Shown in pieces: positions 7,664-15,487 of a stretch of DNA of 64,000 nucleotides. The position numbers and the translations under genes were made by a program. The notes below the pieces were generated by a model, which was not told where the DNA came from, did no database searches, and was given only the letters and a program-made list of their open reading frames with translations. The stretch is taken from the NCBI GenBank assembly GCA_028866275.1, contig JAGWIK010000004.1, positions 1-64,000 on the forward strand, in the 5' to 3' direction. This DNA is from Alphaproteobacteria bacterium. Its GTDB lineage: Bacteria; Pseudomonadota; Alphaproteobacteria; UBA9219. How positions within the stretch are numbered: position 1 is the stretch's first letter; the number at the start of each line of letters is the position of its first letter.

Positions 7664-8695
7664 ATGTCTTCCGTATCCAGTACCTCACAGTCGTCGCAGA
7701 TTTTGGCGATGATGCAACGCATAGAAAACGAACGTCGCGCGGCGATGGCCGCCGCGGAAAGTTCGAGCACGTCAACTTCGTCAAGCAGCGTATCAAGTTC
7801 CAGCAGCACATCGACGTCCAGCAGTTCCCTGATCGACGCCCTGTCTTCTTCGACATCCGGCACGGGCGTGACCCAGCTGGGGCAGGATTTGATGGCTTTG
7901 CTGTTCAATTTGCAGGCGCTGTCGGGAACAGGCGCCGCCGCGATGACATCGTGCGACGCGGCGTCGAGTTCCAGCACCGATGCCGTGTCGGCGTCGTCAT
8001 CCGGCACGTCATCCAGCACGGCGTCGGATATGGCGTCGTCGATGTTTGCAAGCATCGACAGCAACGGCGACGGCACGATTACCAAGGCCGAATGGGAAGC
8101 CGCCGCCCCGCCCGGCACGACCAAGGCGCAGTCGGACGCGTTGTTCGATGCCATAGACACGTCGGGCAGCGGCAGCATTACCGAAAGCCAGCTGGCAACC
8201 GCGATCAGCAACGGCACGCTCAGCCCGCCTTCATCGGATGCATCCGCATCGGCGGCGGCTGCGTCTTTGTCTTCATCCCCGGCATCCAGCGCCTCGGCGG
8301 ATTCGACATCGTCTTCGACCAGCAGCGATCTGGCCTCGCTGACAACAATTCTGGAAGAGGATATGCAGAATTTGCTGAGCGCATTGAGCAGCTCAATCGC
8401 GTCGAGCAGTTCGTCGAGCAGCGACAGCCAGACGGCGTCGGAATCGGGCGGCGTGTCGGGGGTGGCTGATGTTTCGTCGGGCAGTTCGACGACCGCCGAT
8501 GCCAGCTCGAGCAGCGCGTCGGCGTCATCGTCCAGTACATCGTCCAGCGCGTCCTCCAGCGCGTCGGCCAGCGCCACGACGGGTTCGGACACGTTGTCCA
8601 CAGATATGGCCGCGCTGATTCAGGCGATCGATGCCTATCTGTCGTCATCATCCTCGACGATGGCCAGCGATATTACTGCGTCGTCTTTGGTATAG
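7664..8695 (+). CDS. Serine-rich low-complexity protein with EF-hand pair
   Basis: 343 aa. The first 20 residues are a short helix, then long tracts of Ser with Thr, Ala and Asp alternate with two EF-hand helices. The first loop, DSNGDGTITKAE (132-143), has canonical calcium ligands at positions 1, 3, 5, 7, 9 and 12. The second, DTSGSGSITESQ (165-176), has Ser at positions 3 and 5 and Gln at 12, so it is probably weak or dead. No signal peptide or membrane helix is evident; export by a leaderless route is possible but not shown. The ribosome-binding site AAAAGGA and ATG are clear. It is divergent from the ECF sigma gene and ends before an intrinsic terminator. Function unknown. Confidence 0.8.
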   Translation: MSSVSSTSQSSQILAMMQRIENERRAAMAAAESSSTSTSSSSVSSSSSTSTSSSSLIDALSSSTSGTGVTQLGQDLMALLFNLQALSGTGAAAMTSCDAASSSSTDAVSASSSGTSSSTASDMASSMFASIDSNGDGTITKAEWEAAAPPGTTKAQSDALFDAIDTSGSGSITESQLATAISNGTLSPPSSDASASAAAASLSSSPASSASADSTSSSTSSDLASLTTILEEDMQNLLSALSSSIASSSSSSSDSQTASESGGVSGVADVSSGSSTTADASSSSASASSSSTSSSASSSASASATTGSDTLSTDMAALIQAIDAYLSSSSSTMASDITASSLV

Positions 8696-8732
8696 GCCGG
8701 GAAAGCGTGAAGCACTGAAGTCCATGGTGGGG

Positions 8733-8763
8733 AGGGGCGGGTTCCAATGGATCCGCCCCTTTC
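8733..8763 (+). terminator. Rho-independent terminator after the EF-hand gene
   Basis: AGGGGCGG (8733-8740) pairs with CCGCCCCT (8753-8760); the 12-base interior can pair further, and the stem ends in a short T-run. It lies 37 bases after the stop codon. Confidence 0.65.
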
Positions 8764-8790
8764 ACCAGCTTTGTTTCGGGAGAGAAGGTG

Positions 8791-9459
8791 ATGCCTTTGC
8801 CTTTGTTTGCGGATACGCAAATCCATCATTTGTTTGCCACGCCGTTGGTCGTTGCGTCTTTGCCGCCCGAATTGGCGGCGCGCATCAATGCCGGTATCCG
8901 CGCCATGCTGTTGGGCAAAGAGGCCGTGACGCCCAGCGTTCAGGCCAGCAATTATGGCGGGTGGCAATCGGACGACAAAATAGTGGAATGGGGCGGCGAC
9001 GGCGTTGCTTTGGTCGTCGAGGCTTTGCGCGAACAAATCGACAGCCTGACAATACGGTTGCATCGCGACGGCGCGACGCGCGGCGGCATTCCGTGGAAAA
9101 TAAACGGGTGGGCCAATATCAACCGGCGCGGCGATTCCAACGTGCCGCATATTCACCCCGGCGCCTATTGGAGCGCGGCCTATTACGTCGCGGTCGACGG
9201 CGGCGGTGGTGTTGGTGATGATGCTGGCGGCGATGTTGGCGGCGCGTTCAAGGCGTTCGATCCGCGCGGCGGCCTGCCTTTGATGTATTGTCCGGTTCTG
9301 CGCGCCGGCATCGACGGCCATATGACGGCGGGCAATGCCGAATTGGTGCATCCGCGTCCCGGCCAGTGCGTGATTTTTCCGTCATGGATGTCGCATGCGG
9401 TCGGCGCCTATCGCGGCGACGGGGTGCGCATATCGTTGGCGTTCAATTTTTCGGTGTGA
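8791..9459 (+). CDS. Putative 2OG-Fe(II) oxygenase (TIGR02466-like)
   Basis: 222 aa with the features of the small 2-oxoglutarate/Fe(II) oxygenase family TIGR02466: an LFATPLVV-like start, iron ligands His120 and/or His122 in NVPHIHPGAYWS, then FPSWMSHAV with His202, and Arg213 in RISLAFNF for the 2OG carboxylate. Relatives have a HxH rather than HxD iron motif. Substrate unknown; several relatives lie near prolyl-hydroxylase-like genes. An insertion of Gly/Asp repeats (about 134-150) is probably a surface loop. The ATG at 8791 follows GGAGAGAAGG; a GTG at 8788 is directly adjacent. Confidence 0.8.
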   Translation: MPLPLFADTQIHHLFATPLVVASLPPELAARINAGIRAMLLGKEAVTPSVQASNYGGWQSDDKIVEWGGDGVALVVEALREQIDSLTIRLHRDGATRGGIPWKINGWANINRRGDSNVPHIHPGAYWSAAYYVAVDGGGGVGDDAGGDVGGAFKAFDPRGGLPLMYCPVLRAGIDGHMTAGNAELVHPRPGQCVIFPSWMSHAVGAYRGDGVRISLAFNFSV

Positions 9460-9654
9460 CCTGTCTGCCGGCGGCGGCGCGCTCGCGGCGTCAAGCCCCT
9501 GTTCCGACTCATGAAATAGGGAAGCGGGGCGCGATGGCGGCGGGGCGCGGGCGCGGCGTGAAAAAAAATCGCGCAAGTCTCTTGCGAATCAAGCCGCGCT
9601 GACTCACACTCAGCCCTCGAGATTCTCGCCTGTTTTCCGTTATGGGGCCATTCC

Positions 9655-10110
9655 GTGTCAGCTCAATTGCAATCCCTTGAATTATGGCGTCACGCTTTGG
9701 TCGCCAGCGTGCGCGGCGATGCCCCCGATCTTTCCGCCCGCCAGATGGCCCTGATGCTTCTGGTTTATCTGGGCGAAGCGCCGCACACCGTGCGCGGGCT
9801 GGCGCAATCGCTGAAAATTTCCAAACCCGCCGTCAGCCGCGCGCTCGACCGGCTGGGCGAACTGGGCTATATCCGCCGCCAGCGCGACGACCTCGACCGC
9901 CGCAATGTGCTGGTGCAGAAAACCGCGGCGGGCGGCGTGTTTCTGACCGAATTTTCCGCGCTGATCGACCAGGCTAAAATTCATGTCGCAGCTATTCCGG
10001 CGCAGGTCATCGACTTTGCCGCCGACGCCGTTGCCGCTGTCGAAGAGGCGACCTCTTCCTCTTACGCGCCGGTGTGGGGCGAACAGGCGGCGCAGCCCGC
10101 CGTGCGGTGA
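9655..10110 (+). CDS. MarR-family transcriptional regulator
   Basis: 151 aa winged-helix protein. The MarR core is visible: LSARQMALMLLVYL, then TVRGLAQSLKISKPAVSRALDRLGELGYIRRQRDDLDRRNVLV with recognition helix and wing. The wing motif DDLDRRN corresponds to the usual D-x-R-D/R pattern. It overlaps the NlpC/P60 gene by a TGATG junction, so the two are translated together, an arrangement seen in other alphaproteobacteria. What it senses is unknown. The start here is GTG (context CCGTGTCAGC) with little ribosome-binding sequence. Confidence 0.85.
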   Translation: MSAQLQSLELWRHALVASVRGDAPDLSARQMALMLLVYLGEAPHTVRGLAQSLKISKPAVSRALDRLGELGYIRRQRDDLDRRNVLVQKTAAGGVFLTEFSALIDQAKIHVAAIPAQVIDFAADAVAAVEEATSSSYAPVWGEQAAQPAVR

Positions 10111-10982
10111 TGCTCGACGCGCGCGTGCATGCGTACCGCCCCGATCTGGCGGATGTGGCGTTGCGCGATCAGGTCACGGCCGGCCGCTATGTCGAACCCG
10201 TTTTGCGTCAATGCCTGCGCGGCGTTTTGCCGATGCTGCAGGCTCCGGCCCCCGACGCGCGGCAAATCAGCCAGATTCGCTATGGCGAATTCGTCGATAT
10301 GTTCGAAATGCGGGATGACGGTTTCGTCTGGGTGCAGAATCGCAGCGACCGCTATGTCGGTTATGTTCCCGCCACCGCGGATGATCTGGGCGATTCCATT
10401 GCCATGCTGTCGAACCGCGTCGCGGCGTTGCGCACTTTCGTTTATCCCGAACCGGACATCAAGGCGGCGCCGGTCGACGAATTGACGCTGGGGTCCTATG
10501 CCAGCGTGGCGCGGCAGGACGGGCGGTTTCTGGAATTGATTAATGGCGGGTTCGTGGTCGCCGACCATGTCATGGCCACCGAATATACCTATGCGCCGGA
10601 TTATGTTTTTACCGCCGGACGCATGCTGCACACGCCTTATCTGTGGGGCGGGCGCACGCCCAAAGGCATTGATTGTTCGGGGTTGGTGCAGCTGGCGCTG
10701 GAAATGGCGGGCATCGACGCGCCGCGCGACAGCGACCAGCAGCGCGAAGCCTTGGGGCGGCCGCTGGACGGCCATTGGCGCGACCGCGCATGGGCGCGCG
10801 GGGATATTGTGTTTTTTCCGGGTCATGTCGGGTTCATGACGGGTGTCGACCACATCATTCATGCCAATGCGCATACGATGGATGTGACGGTCGAGCCTTT
10901 GGCCGACCTTGTCGGCCGCGGGGTTGACGTCATTGCCGTCGCCGCGCACGAGGATGTTATGAAATTTATGGCGCCGGTTTAA
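10110..10982 (+). CDS. NlpC/P60 family peptidoglycan hydrolase
   Basis: 290 aa. The N-terminal half holds SH3-like segments (about 60-150), the C-terminal half an NlpC/P60 cysteine peptidase: GIDCSGLVQ with nucleophile Cys189, FPGHVGF with His239, and a third polar site in HANAH (His251/His255). Such enzymes cut the gamma-D-Glu-meso-Dap bond in wall peptides. No signal peptide is apparent, so it may act on recycled muropeptides in the cytoplasm, or use another route. The start overlaps the stop of the MarR gene. Its 3' end overlaps that of the acid phosphatase by 17 bases on the opposite strand. Confidence 0.9.
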   Translation: MLDARVHAYRPDLADVALRDQVTAGRYVEPVLRQCLRGVLPMLQAPAPDARQISQIRYGEFVDMFEMRDDGFVWVQNRSDRYVGYVPATADDLGDSIAMLSNRVAALRTFVYPEPDIKAAPVDELTLGSYASVARQDGRFLELINGGFVVADHVMATEYTYAPDYVFTAGRMLHTPYLWGGRTPKGIDCSGLVQLALEMAGIDAPRDSDQQREALGRPLDGHWRDRAWARGDIVFFPGHVGFMTGVDHIIHANAHTMDVTVEPLADLVGRGVDVIAVAAHEDVMKFMAPV

Positions 10983-11691
10983 CCGCGGCGATTTCCGCGC
11001 GGGCGGCGGCGAGGTCGGCGCGGAAATCCGCGTCATTCATCAACGCCCCGATCATCATCATGGCCAGCGCGCGCCCCGCCGCGATATCGACCGGATAATG
11101 CGCGCCCGCCTTGATGCGGTCTGTCGCGATTTGATCGGCGCGGGCGCGCAGCGCGTCGCGTTTTTCCGGGAACAACATGCCCAGAACTTCGGCCACCGTG
11201 CGTGATTCCGAGGTGTGGCCGCTGGGGTAGGACGGGCTGTCGTCGAGCCGGTCGACATATAATTTGACATGGTTGTCGGTCAGATAGGGGCGGCGCGTGT
11301 GCCAGAATTGTTTGTCGGTTTCGGTCACCGCCGTGACGTTGGCGAAAACGCGGTTCAGAAGCGCGAAGGTTTTGGGAAAACGCGCCGGCGTGAAAGCGGG
11401 CTCCAGCACGGATGTGACGAGCCCGACGCGGATATGTTGTTCGTTCCGGATATCGGCGATGGTGCCGGCGGACAGGAGGCGTTGCGCCGCGATGACGCCG
11501 TCGGTTTGCAGGCGCCATGCGGGGCTGCCTTCGGCGGGCGGCGGCGGCAACAGCGCGGGCGGCAACAGGGCCGGATCGACATAAGGGTTGGGGTCCGTCC
11601 ACCACGCCGCGGCGGCGGGCGCGGTCAAGCCGCAGGACAGGGCGGCGCAGAACAGGGCGGCGGTAAGGAAAAGGGGCAGGCGGCGGGTCAT
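10966..11691 (-). CDS. PAP2-family class A acid phosphatase
   Basis: 241 aa with a signal peptide (about 1-29, ending in APAAAA). The three phosphatase motifs are present in order: KQFWHTRRP (KxxxxxxRP), YPSGHTSE (PSGH) and DRIKAGAHYPVD (SRxxxxxHxxxD type). This is the periplasmic non-specific acid phosphatase/PAP2 pattern (PhoN-like). The third motif begins with Asp rather than Ser, otherwise intact. It likely releases phosphate from organic esters in the periplasm. The gene stands alone, convergent with the NlpC/P60 gene. Confidence 0.9.
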   Translation of the reverse strand: MTRRLPLFLTAALFCAALSCGLTAPAAAAWWTDPNPYVDPALLPPALLPPPPAEGSPAWRLQTDGVIAAQRLLSAGTIADIRNEQHIRVGLVTSVLEPAFTPARFPKTFALLNRVFANVTAVTETDKQFWHTRRPYLTDNHVKLYVDRLDDSPSYPSGHTSESRTVAEVLGMLFPEKRDALRARADQIATDRIKAGAHYPVDIAAGRALAMMMIGALMNDADFRADLAAARAEIAAVKPAP

Positions 11692-11826
11692 GGGGGTCTC
11701 CTCGCTGTGCGGTGCGGGTATATTGCTTTGCTTTTGCCGGAAGGCAAGGGGGCTAAGGAAGAATCCCCGGCGGCAAACCGCAAGATTTTCTTGCTAAGCG
11801 CCGGCTGCTAATGGCTAATAGCCGTC

Positions 11827-13089
11827 ATGACAGTTTTTCAAACCACGGCCATTTTGTTGACCTTTGCGGCGTTGGGATCTTTCATCAACACGCGGTTTTT
11901 GCGCCTGCCCGCCAGCATCGGCATGATGTTGTTCGCGTTATTGCTGTCGTGGGGCGGTATGGGGCTGGCGCGTCTGGGGTGGCTCGATCTGGGCCCCGCC
12001 AGCAATTTTATCGCCGATATCGATTTTTCCCATGTGTTTTTGCACGGCATGCTGTCGTTTTTGCTGTTCGCCGGCGCGTTGCAGGTCGATTTCGCCGAAT
12101 TGAAGAAATATAAAGTGGTCGTTGCCGTGCTGGCGACGATCGGCGTGCTGATCGCGACCGCCGTGACCGGGTCATTGGTCTGGCTGGCGGCGGCGGCGAT
12201 GGGGCTGGCTTTGCCTTATACCTTTGCCTTGCTGTTCGGCGCGCTGATCGCGCCGACGGATCCTATCGCCGTGCTGTCGATTCTGAAAGGCGCGCCTTTG
12301 GGTAAAGGCTTGCGCGTCAAGATCGCCTGCGAAAGCCTGTTGAATGACGGCGTCGGCGTCGTGGTGTTTCTGGCCTTGCTGGGGCTGGCCGCCGCGACGC
12401 AGGACGCGCACATGTCATGGAGCGTCATTGGCTTGCTGTTTTTGTGGGCGGGGGCCGGAGGCGTTATTTTGGGGCTGGCGCTGGGCTGGCTGGCATTGAT
12501 GCTGTTGCGCCGCGTTGACGATTACAAGACGGAGATTCTGATCACGCTGGCGCTGGCGGCGGGCGGCTATGCGCTGGCCGAGGCGGTTTATGTTTCCGCC
12601 CCCATCACCATGGTCGTGGCGGGGCTGGTCATCGGCAATCATGGACGTCTGTTTTCGATGACCGATAAGACACGCAAACATATGGACATGTTCTGGGAGC
12701 TGTTCGACGACATCTTGAACGCGGTTTTGTTCTTGCTGATCGGGCTGGAAATTATGGTCATGCCTTTTTCCCCGGCCTATCTGACGGTCGGGGCGGCTGC
12801 CGTCGCGGCGGTTCTGGCCGGACGGTTTGTCAGCGTTGCCGTGCCGATCGGCGCAATGCAGTTCGTGCCGGGGCGGTGGCGCACGCGGTTCGAACGCCAT
12901 ACCGTGCCGTTGATGACTTGGGGCGGGTTGCGCGGCGGCATTTCGGTGGCGCTGGCCCTGTCGTTGCCGCCGTCGCCTTATAAAAACACGATTCTGGAAA
13001 TGACGTATCTGACGGTGGTGTTTTCGGTGCTGTTTCAGGGCACGACTTTCGCCCTGTTGATCGACCGGCTGGGCAAGCAGGCAAAATAG
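11827..13089 (+). CDS. CPA1-family Na+/H+ antiporter
   Basis: 420 aa, 12-13 membrane helices, matching the monovalent cation:proton antiporter-1 family. The core exchange helices are recognisable: LIAPTDPIAVLSILK (TM5 unwound segment) and ESLLNDGVGVVVF with the Asn-Asp pair that binds the ion. TWGGLRGGISVALAL near the C-terminus is the family's final conserved block. There is no C-terminal regulatory extension. It would exchange cytoplasmic Na+ (or K+) for protons. The gene is monocistronic by spacing (135 bases before, 174 after). Confidence 0.92.
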   Translation: MTVFQTTAILLTFAALGSFINTRFLRLPASIGMMLFALLLSWGGMGLARLGWLDLGPASNFIADIDFSHVFLHGMLSFLLFAGALQVDFAELKKYKVVVAVLATIGVLIATAVTGSLVWLAAAAMGLALPYTFALLFGALIAPTDPIAVLSILKGAPLGKGLRVKIACESLLNDGVGVVVFLALLGLAAATQDAHMSWSVIGLLFLWAGAGGVILGLALGWLALMLLRRVDDYKTEILITLALAAGGYALAEAVYVSAPITMVVAGLVIGNHGRLFSMTDKTRKHMDMFWELFDDILNAVLFLLIGLEIMVMPFSPAYLTVGAAAVAAVLAGRFVSVAVPIGAMQFVPGRWRTRFERHTVPLMTWGGLRGGISVALALSLPPSPYKNTILEMTYLTVVFSVLFQGTTFALLIDRLGKQAK

Positions 13090-13263
13090 AGATTACCTTT
13101 TTTCGTTAACCATAATAACGGGTTGACGAATCCGGTTCGGTTTCGTAACGACGGGGGGACGAAAAAGGAAAATAACTTCCTGCTTGCCGGGTAAGATGCG
13201 AGCCGTTATTGACGAAACCATAAACACAAACAAACATCGCGTTCAAACGCGGGGCGGCGAGAA
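13090..13263. other. Intergenic region with possible promoter
   Basis: Contains TTAACCAT at 13106-13113 (identical to a CtrA half-site) and TTGACG at 13122-13127, a fair -35 with no convincing -10 at normal spacing. It is the presumed promoter region of the HEPN-like gene that follows. No hairpin with a T-run was seen. Confidence 0.3.
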
Positions 13264-14226
13264 ATGAAACAGCTTAATTCCTATCGTTTTTATGAACTTG
13301 GCGCCAAGCTTCATGCGTTATTTGGCGCCGAAAGCGGCGCGCGCGCGACGGCATTGTTCGCGCCATTGAGCGAGGCGCAGGCGTTGCTCGACAGCTTTAT
13401 CAAAGGCGATGTCATTTCCTTGTCGACGTCGAAATCGGACGCGGTCAAGCTGCTGAACAAAATCGGCGCAATCTTTAACCGTTATTTCATCGACCCTGCG
13501 ACGCGCCAGTTGAAAGCGGTCGAGGGCGAAGAACGCATCGACACGCATGAATTGGCGATGCTGCACGCGCTGGTGGAAAAATTCGAACATGCGCTGGCGG
13601 CGGAATTGAACCGCGCCCCGACTTATGTCGCGGGCAAGCGCGGCATTTATTCGACCTATGATCTGGCCGAAAATGCCGAGGAAATTTTCTCGGAAAGCCT
13701 GCGCGCCGCTATCCCCGTCGCGTCGCAGAATGAATTCACCGCGGCCGGACGCGCTCTGGCCTATGGGCTTGGCACGGCGGCAACCATGCATGTATTGCGC
13801 GCGGTCGAAGCGATGCTGCGGGGCTATTATGAAAATTTTGCGGGCGCGTCGCCGGCCAAGAACGAACGTAACTACGCGGCTTATCTGAAAAAACTGGCGG
13901 CGATGGCCGAAGAAGACGACCGCGCGGTGCGTCCCGACCGTCGCGTCGTGCAGATGCTGGCGCAGTTGAAGGATCATTATCGCAATCCGCTGGTTGCGGC
14001 CGACGCGACCGTGTCGATCGACGAAGCGACGCAGGTATTCGGCATGGCCAGCGCGATTATTTCCCTGATGGCCGAAGCCGTTGCGGCAGGCCGCCGCAGC
14101 GCGGGCGGTTCGGCTGGCGAAGGCGTCGGCGGCGGAGCTTCGTCTTCGGTGCCGCCGGCTTCCGCGGTGCCGCCGATGATCGATGAAGACCGGTTGTACG
14201 ATTTTCGTATGAAAGAAGCGGGATAA
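13264..14226 (+). CDS. HEPN-like helical protein, unknown
   Basis: 320 aa, almost entirely helical, with a low-complexity Ser/Gly/Ala/Pro tail (about 275-305) and a short conserved-looking end. The segment TMHVLRAVEAMLRGYYENFAG, then NYAAYLKKLA, then LKDHYRNPLVA resembles a widespread family in which HYRNPxxH carries a HEPN-type R-x4-H motif. Here Arg240 is followed by Ala, not His, at the catalytic position. The assignment is based on remembered pattern, not a search. No toxin or antitoxin partner is adjacent; the previous gene is the antiporter and the next a pilus gene. Could be a binding-only relative. Confidence 0.5.
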   Translation: MKQLNSYRFYELGAKLHALFGAESGARATALFAPLSEAQALLDSFIKGDVISLSTSKSDAVKLLNKIGAIFNRYFIDPATRQLKAVEGEERIDTHELAMLHALVEKFEHALAAELNRAPTYVAGKRGIYSTYDLAENAEEIFSESLRAAIPVASQNEFTAAGRALAYGLGTAATMHVLRAVEAMLRGYYENFAGASPAKNERNYAAYLKKLAAMAEEDDRAVRPDRRVVQMLAQLKDHYRNPLVAADATVSIDEATQVFGMASAIISLMAEAVAAGRRSAGGSAGEGVGGGASSSVPPASAVPPMIDEDRLYDFRMKEAG

Positions 14227-14403
14227 CAAGGCGGGACGCGCGGTTCCGTCTTTCTGCTTCGAAACTGGTTCGAATTTCGAAATTCCTCAAATTTTAATAA
14301 ATGTCCGGCAAACTTAACGGCCTGTAAAGCCCACGGTGCGATAATGACCGTGGGAAGAGTCTGGTTTTTCGCAGACATTCGGCGCGTTGTACGGGGCTTG
14401 GAA

Positions 14404-14913
14404 ATGGCCGGGGACATGGTATGGCTGAAACGGACGGCGCGCTGGCGGCACGCGGCGCGGCGCGGCGCGACCGCCGTTGAAATGGCGATAATCGCCCCTG
14501 TGTTTTTCATGATGCTGATGGGCACGGTTGAAATGTGCCTGATGATGGGCGCGCAACAGATACTGGAAAATGCCGCCTTTAACACCGCGCGCCTCGCCAA
14601 GACCGGCTATACCGGCAGCGGGGAGACCCAGGCGCAGACCGTGACGCAAATTCTCGACAACGAATTGAAAGCCTACGGGTCGATGCTCGACCCTAACAAC
14701 GTGACGGTCACCGAAACCGCCTACAGTGATTTTTCGAACGCCGGCACGAACACCGGCGGCACGTCGGGTTACGGGACGCAGCAGCAGATCGTCGCCTACA
14801 CCTTTACCTATCCGTGGAAATTGTTCACGCCGATGATGTCGGAGATCATCGGCACCAACGGCATCGTCAACCTGACATCGACCATCGTGGTGCGCAATGA
14901 GCCTTATGGCTGA
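14404..14913 (+). CDS. TadE-like pseudopilin
   Basis: About 169 aa. The RRGATAVEMAIIAPVFFMMLMGTVEM segment (about residues 20-45) is the TadE prepilin-type signature: basic stretch, Gly at the processing site, Glu five residues later, then one membrane helix. The rest is a periplasmic domain. TadE is a minor pseudopilin of the Tad/Flp tight-adherence pilus, processed by TadV. ATGs at 14344 and 14419 are alternatives; none has a strong ribosome-binding site. It overlaps the next gene by 17 bases. The remainder of the tad machinery is not in this window. Confidence 0.82.
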   Translation: MAGDMVWLKRTARWRHAARRGATAVEMAIIAPVFFMMLMGTVEMCLMMGAQQILENAAFNTARLAKTGYTGSGETQAQTVTQILDNELKAYGSMLDPNNVTVTETAYSDFSNAGTNTGGTSGYGTQQQIVAYTFTYPWKLFTPMMSEIIGTNGIVNLTSTIVVRNEPYG

Positions 14914-15475
14914 CATATGGACGCCGTTGCGCCGCTGCGCCCGCCGTGCCCGCCGCGGCGTGGCGGCGGTGGAATTCGCGCTGACATTGCCGATATGGAC
15001 GGCGTTGATTTTGGGGGCGTCGGGGGGGACTTATGCGCTTCTGGTCAGCGAAAGATGCGACCGTATCGCCTATACCGTCACCGACGTGGTGACGCAGTAC
15101 CAGACCATCACCTTGGCCGATCTGTCGGACATCGTGCAGGCTGCGGGCCAGTTGATGAGTCCGATCGCTTTCGGCGCAAGCGGCATGGTCATTGTGACAT
15201 CGGTTTACCAGCCCTCGACCGGGCAACCGGTGGTCGAATGGCAATATCAGGGCGGCGGCACATTGACCGCGGTCAGCCGTATCGGCACGACGGGCGGCGT
15301 GGCGACGCTGCCCAACGGGTTGACGCTCAATGCCGGCGATAACGTGATTATCTCGGAAGTGTTTTACAATTTCACGCCGTTGTTTCCGTCCAGCGGCTTG
15401 TTCGATATCGGCCAGATTTATCGCACCGCGATTTACAAACCGCGGCTGAGCCCGCTGGTCACGCCGCCGACGTAA
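14897..15475 (+). CDS. TadE/TadF-like pseudopilin
   Basis: 192 aa with RRGVAAVEFALTLPIWTALILGASGG near the N-terminus (Gly, then Glu at +5, then a membrane helix), the same prepilin-like class as the preceding gene. The periplasmic part includes SERCDRIAYTVTDVVTQYQTI and a C-terminal beta-rich segment, typical of alphaproteobacterial second pseudopilins that pair with TadG. It starts within the preceding gene (ATG at 14897, another at 14906), so translation is probably coupled, and it ends 12 bases before the TadG-like gene. Confidence 0.82.
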   Translation: MSLMADIWTPLRRCARRARRGVAAVEFALTLPIWTALILGASGGTYALLVSERCDRIAYTVTDVVTQYQTITLADLSDIVQAAGQLMSPIAFGASGMVIVTSVYQPSTGQPVVEWQYQGGGTLTAVSRIGTTGGVATLPNGLTLNAGDNVIISEVFYNFTPLFPSSGLFDIGQIYRTAIYKPRLSPLVTPPT

Positions 15476-15487
15476 AAGAGGGATGCC

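Noticed and set aside
7570-8601. 343-codon Asp/Leu-rich open frame antisense to the Ser-rich gene
   Set aside because: It is the mirror of Ser codons (TCG and AGC read as Asp, Ala, Leu on the other strand) and has no ribosome-binding site; the plus frame has EF-hands.
9460-9654. Possible short genes in the 195 bases between oxygenase and MarR gene
   Set aside because: Frames there lack ribosome-binding sites and extend the shadow of neighbouring genes; only a promoter region is likely, with no clear elements.
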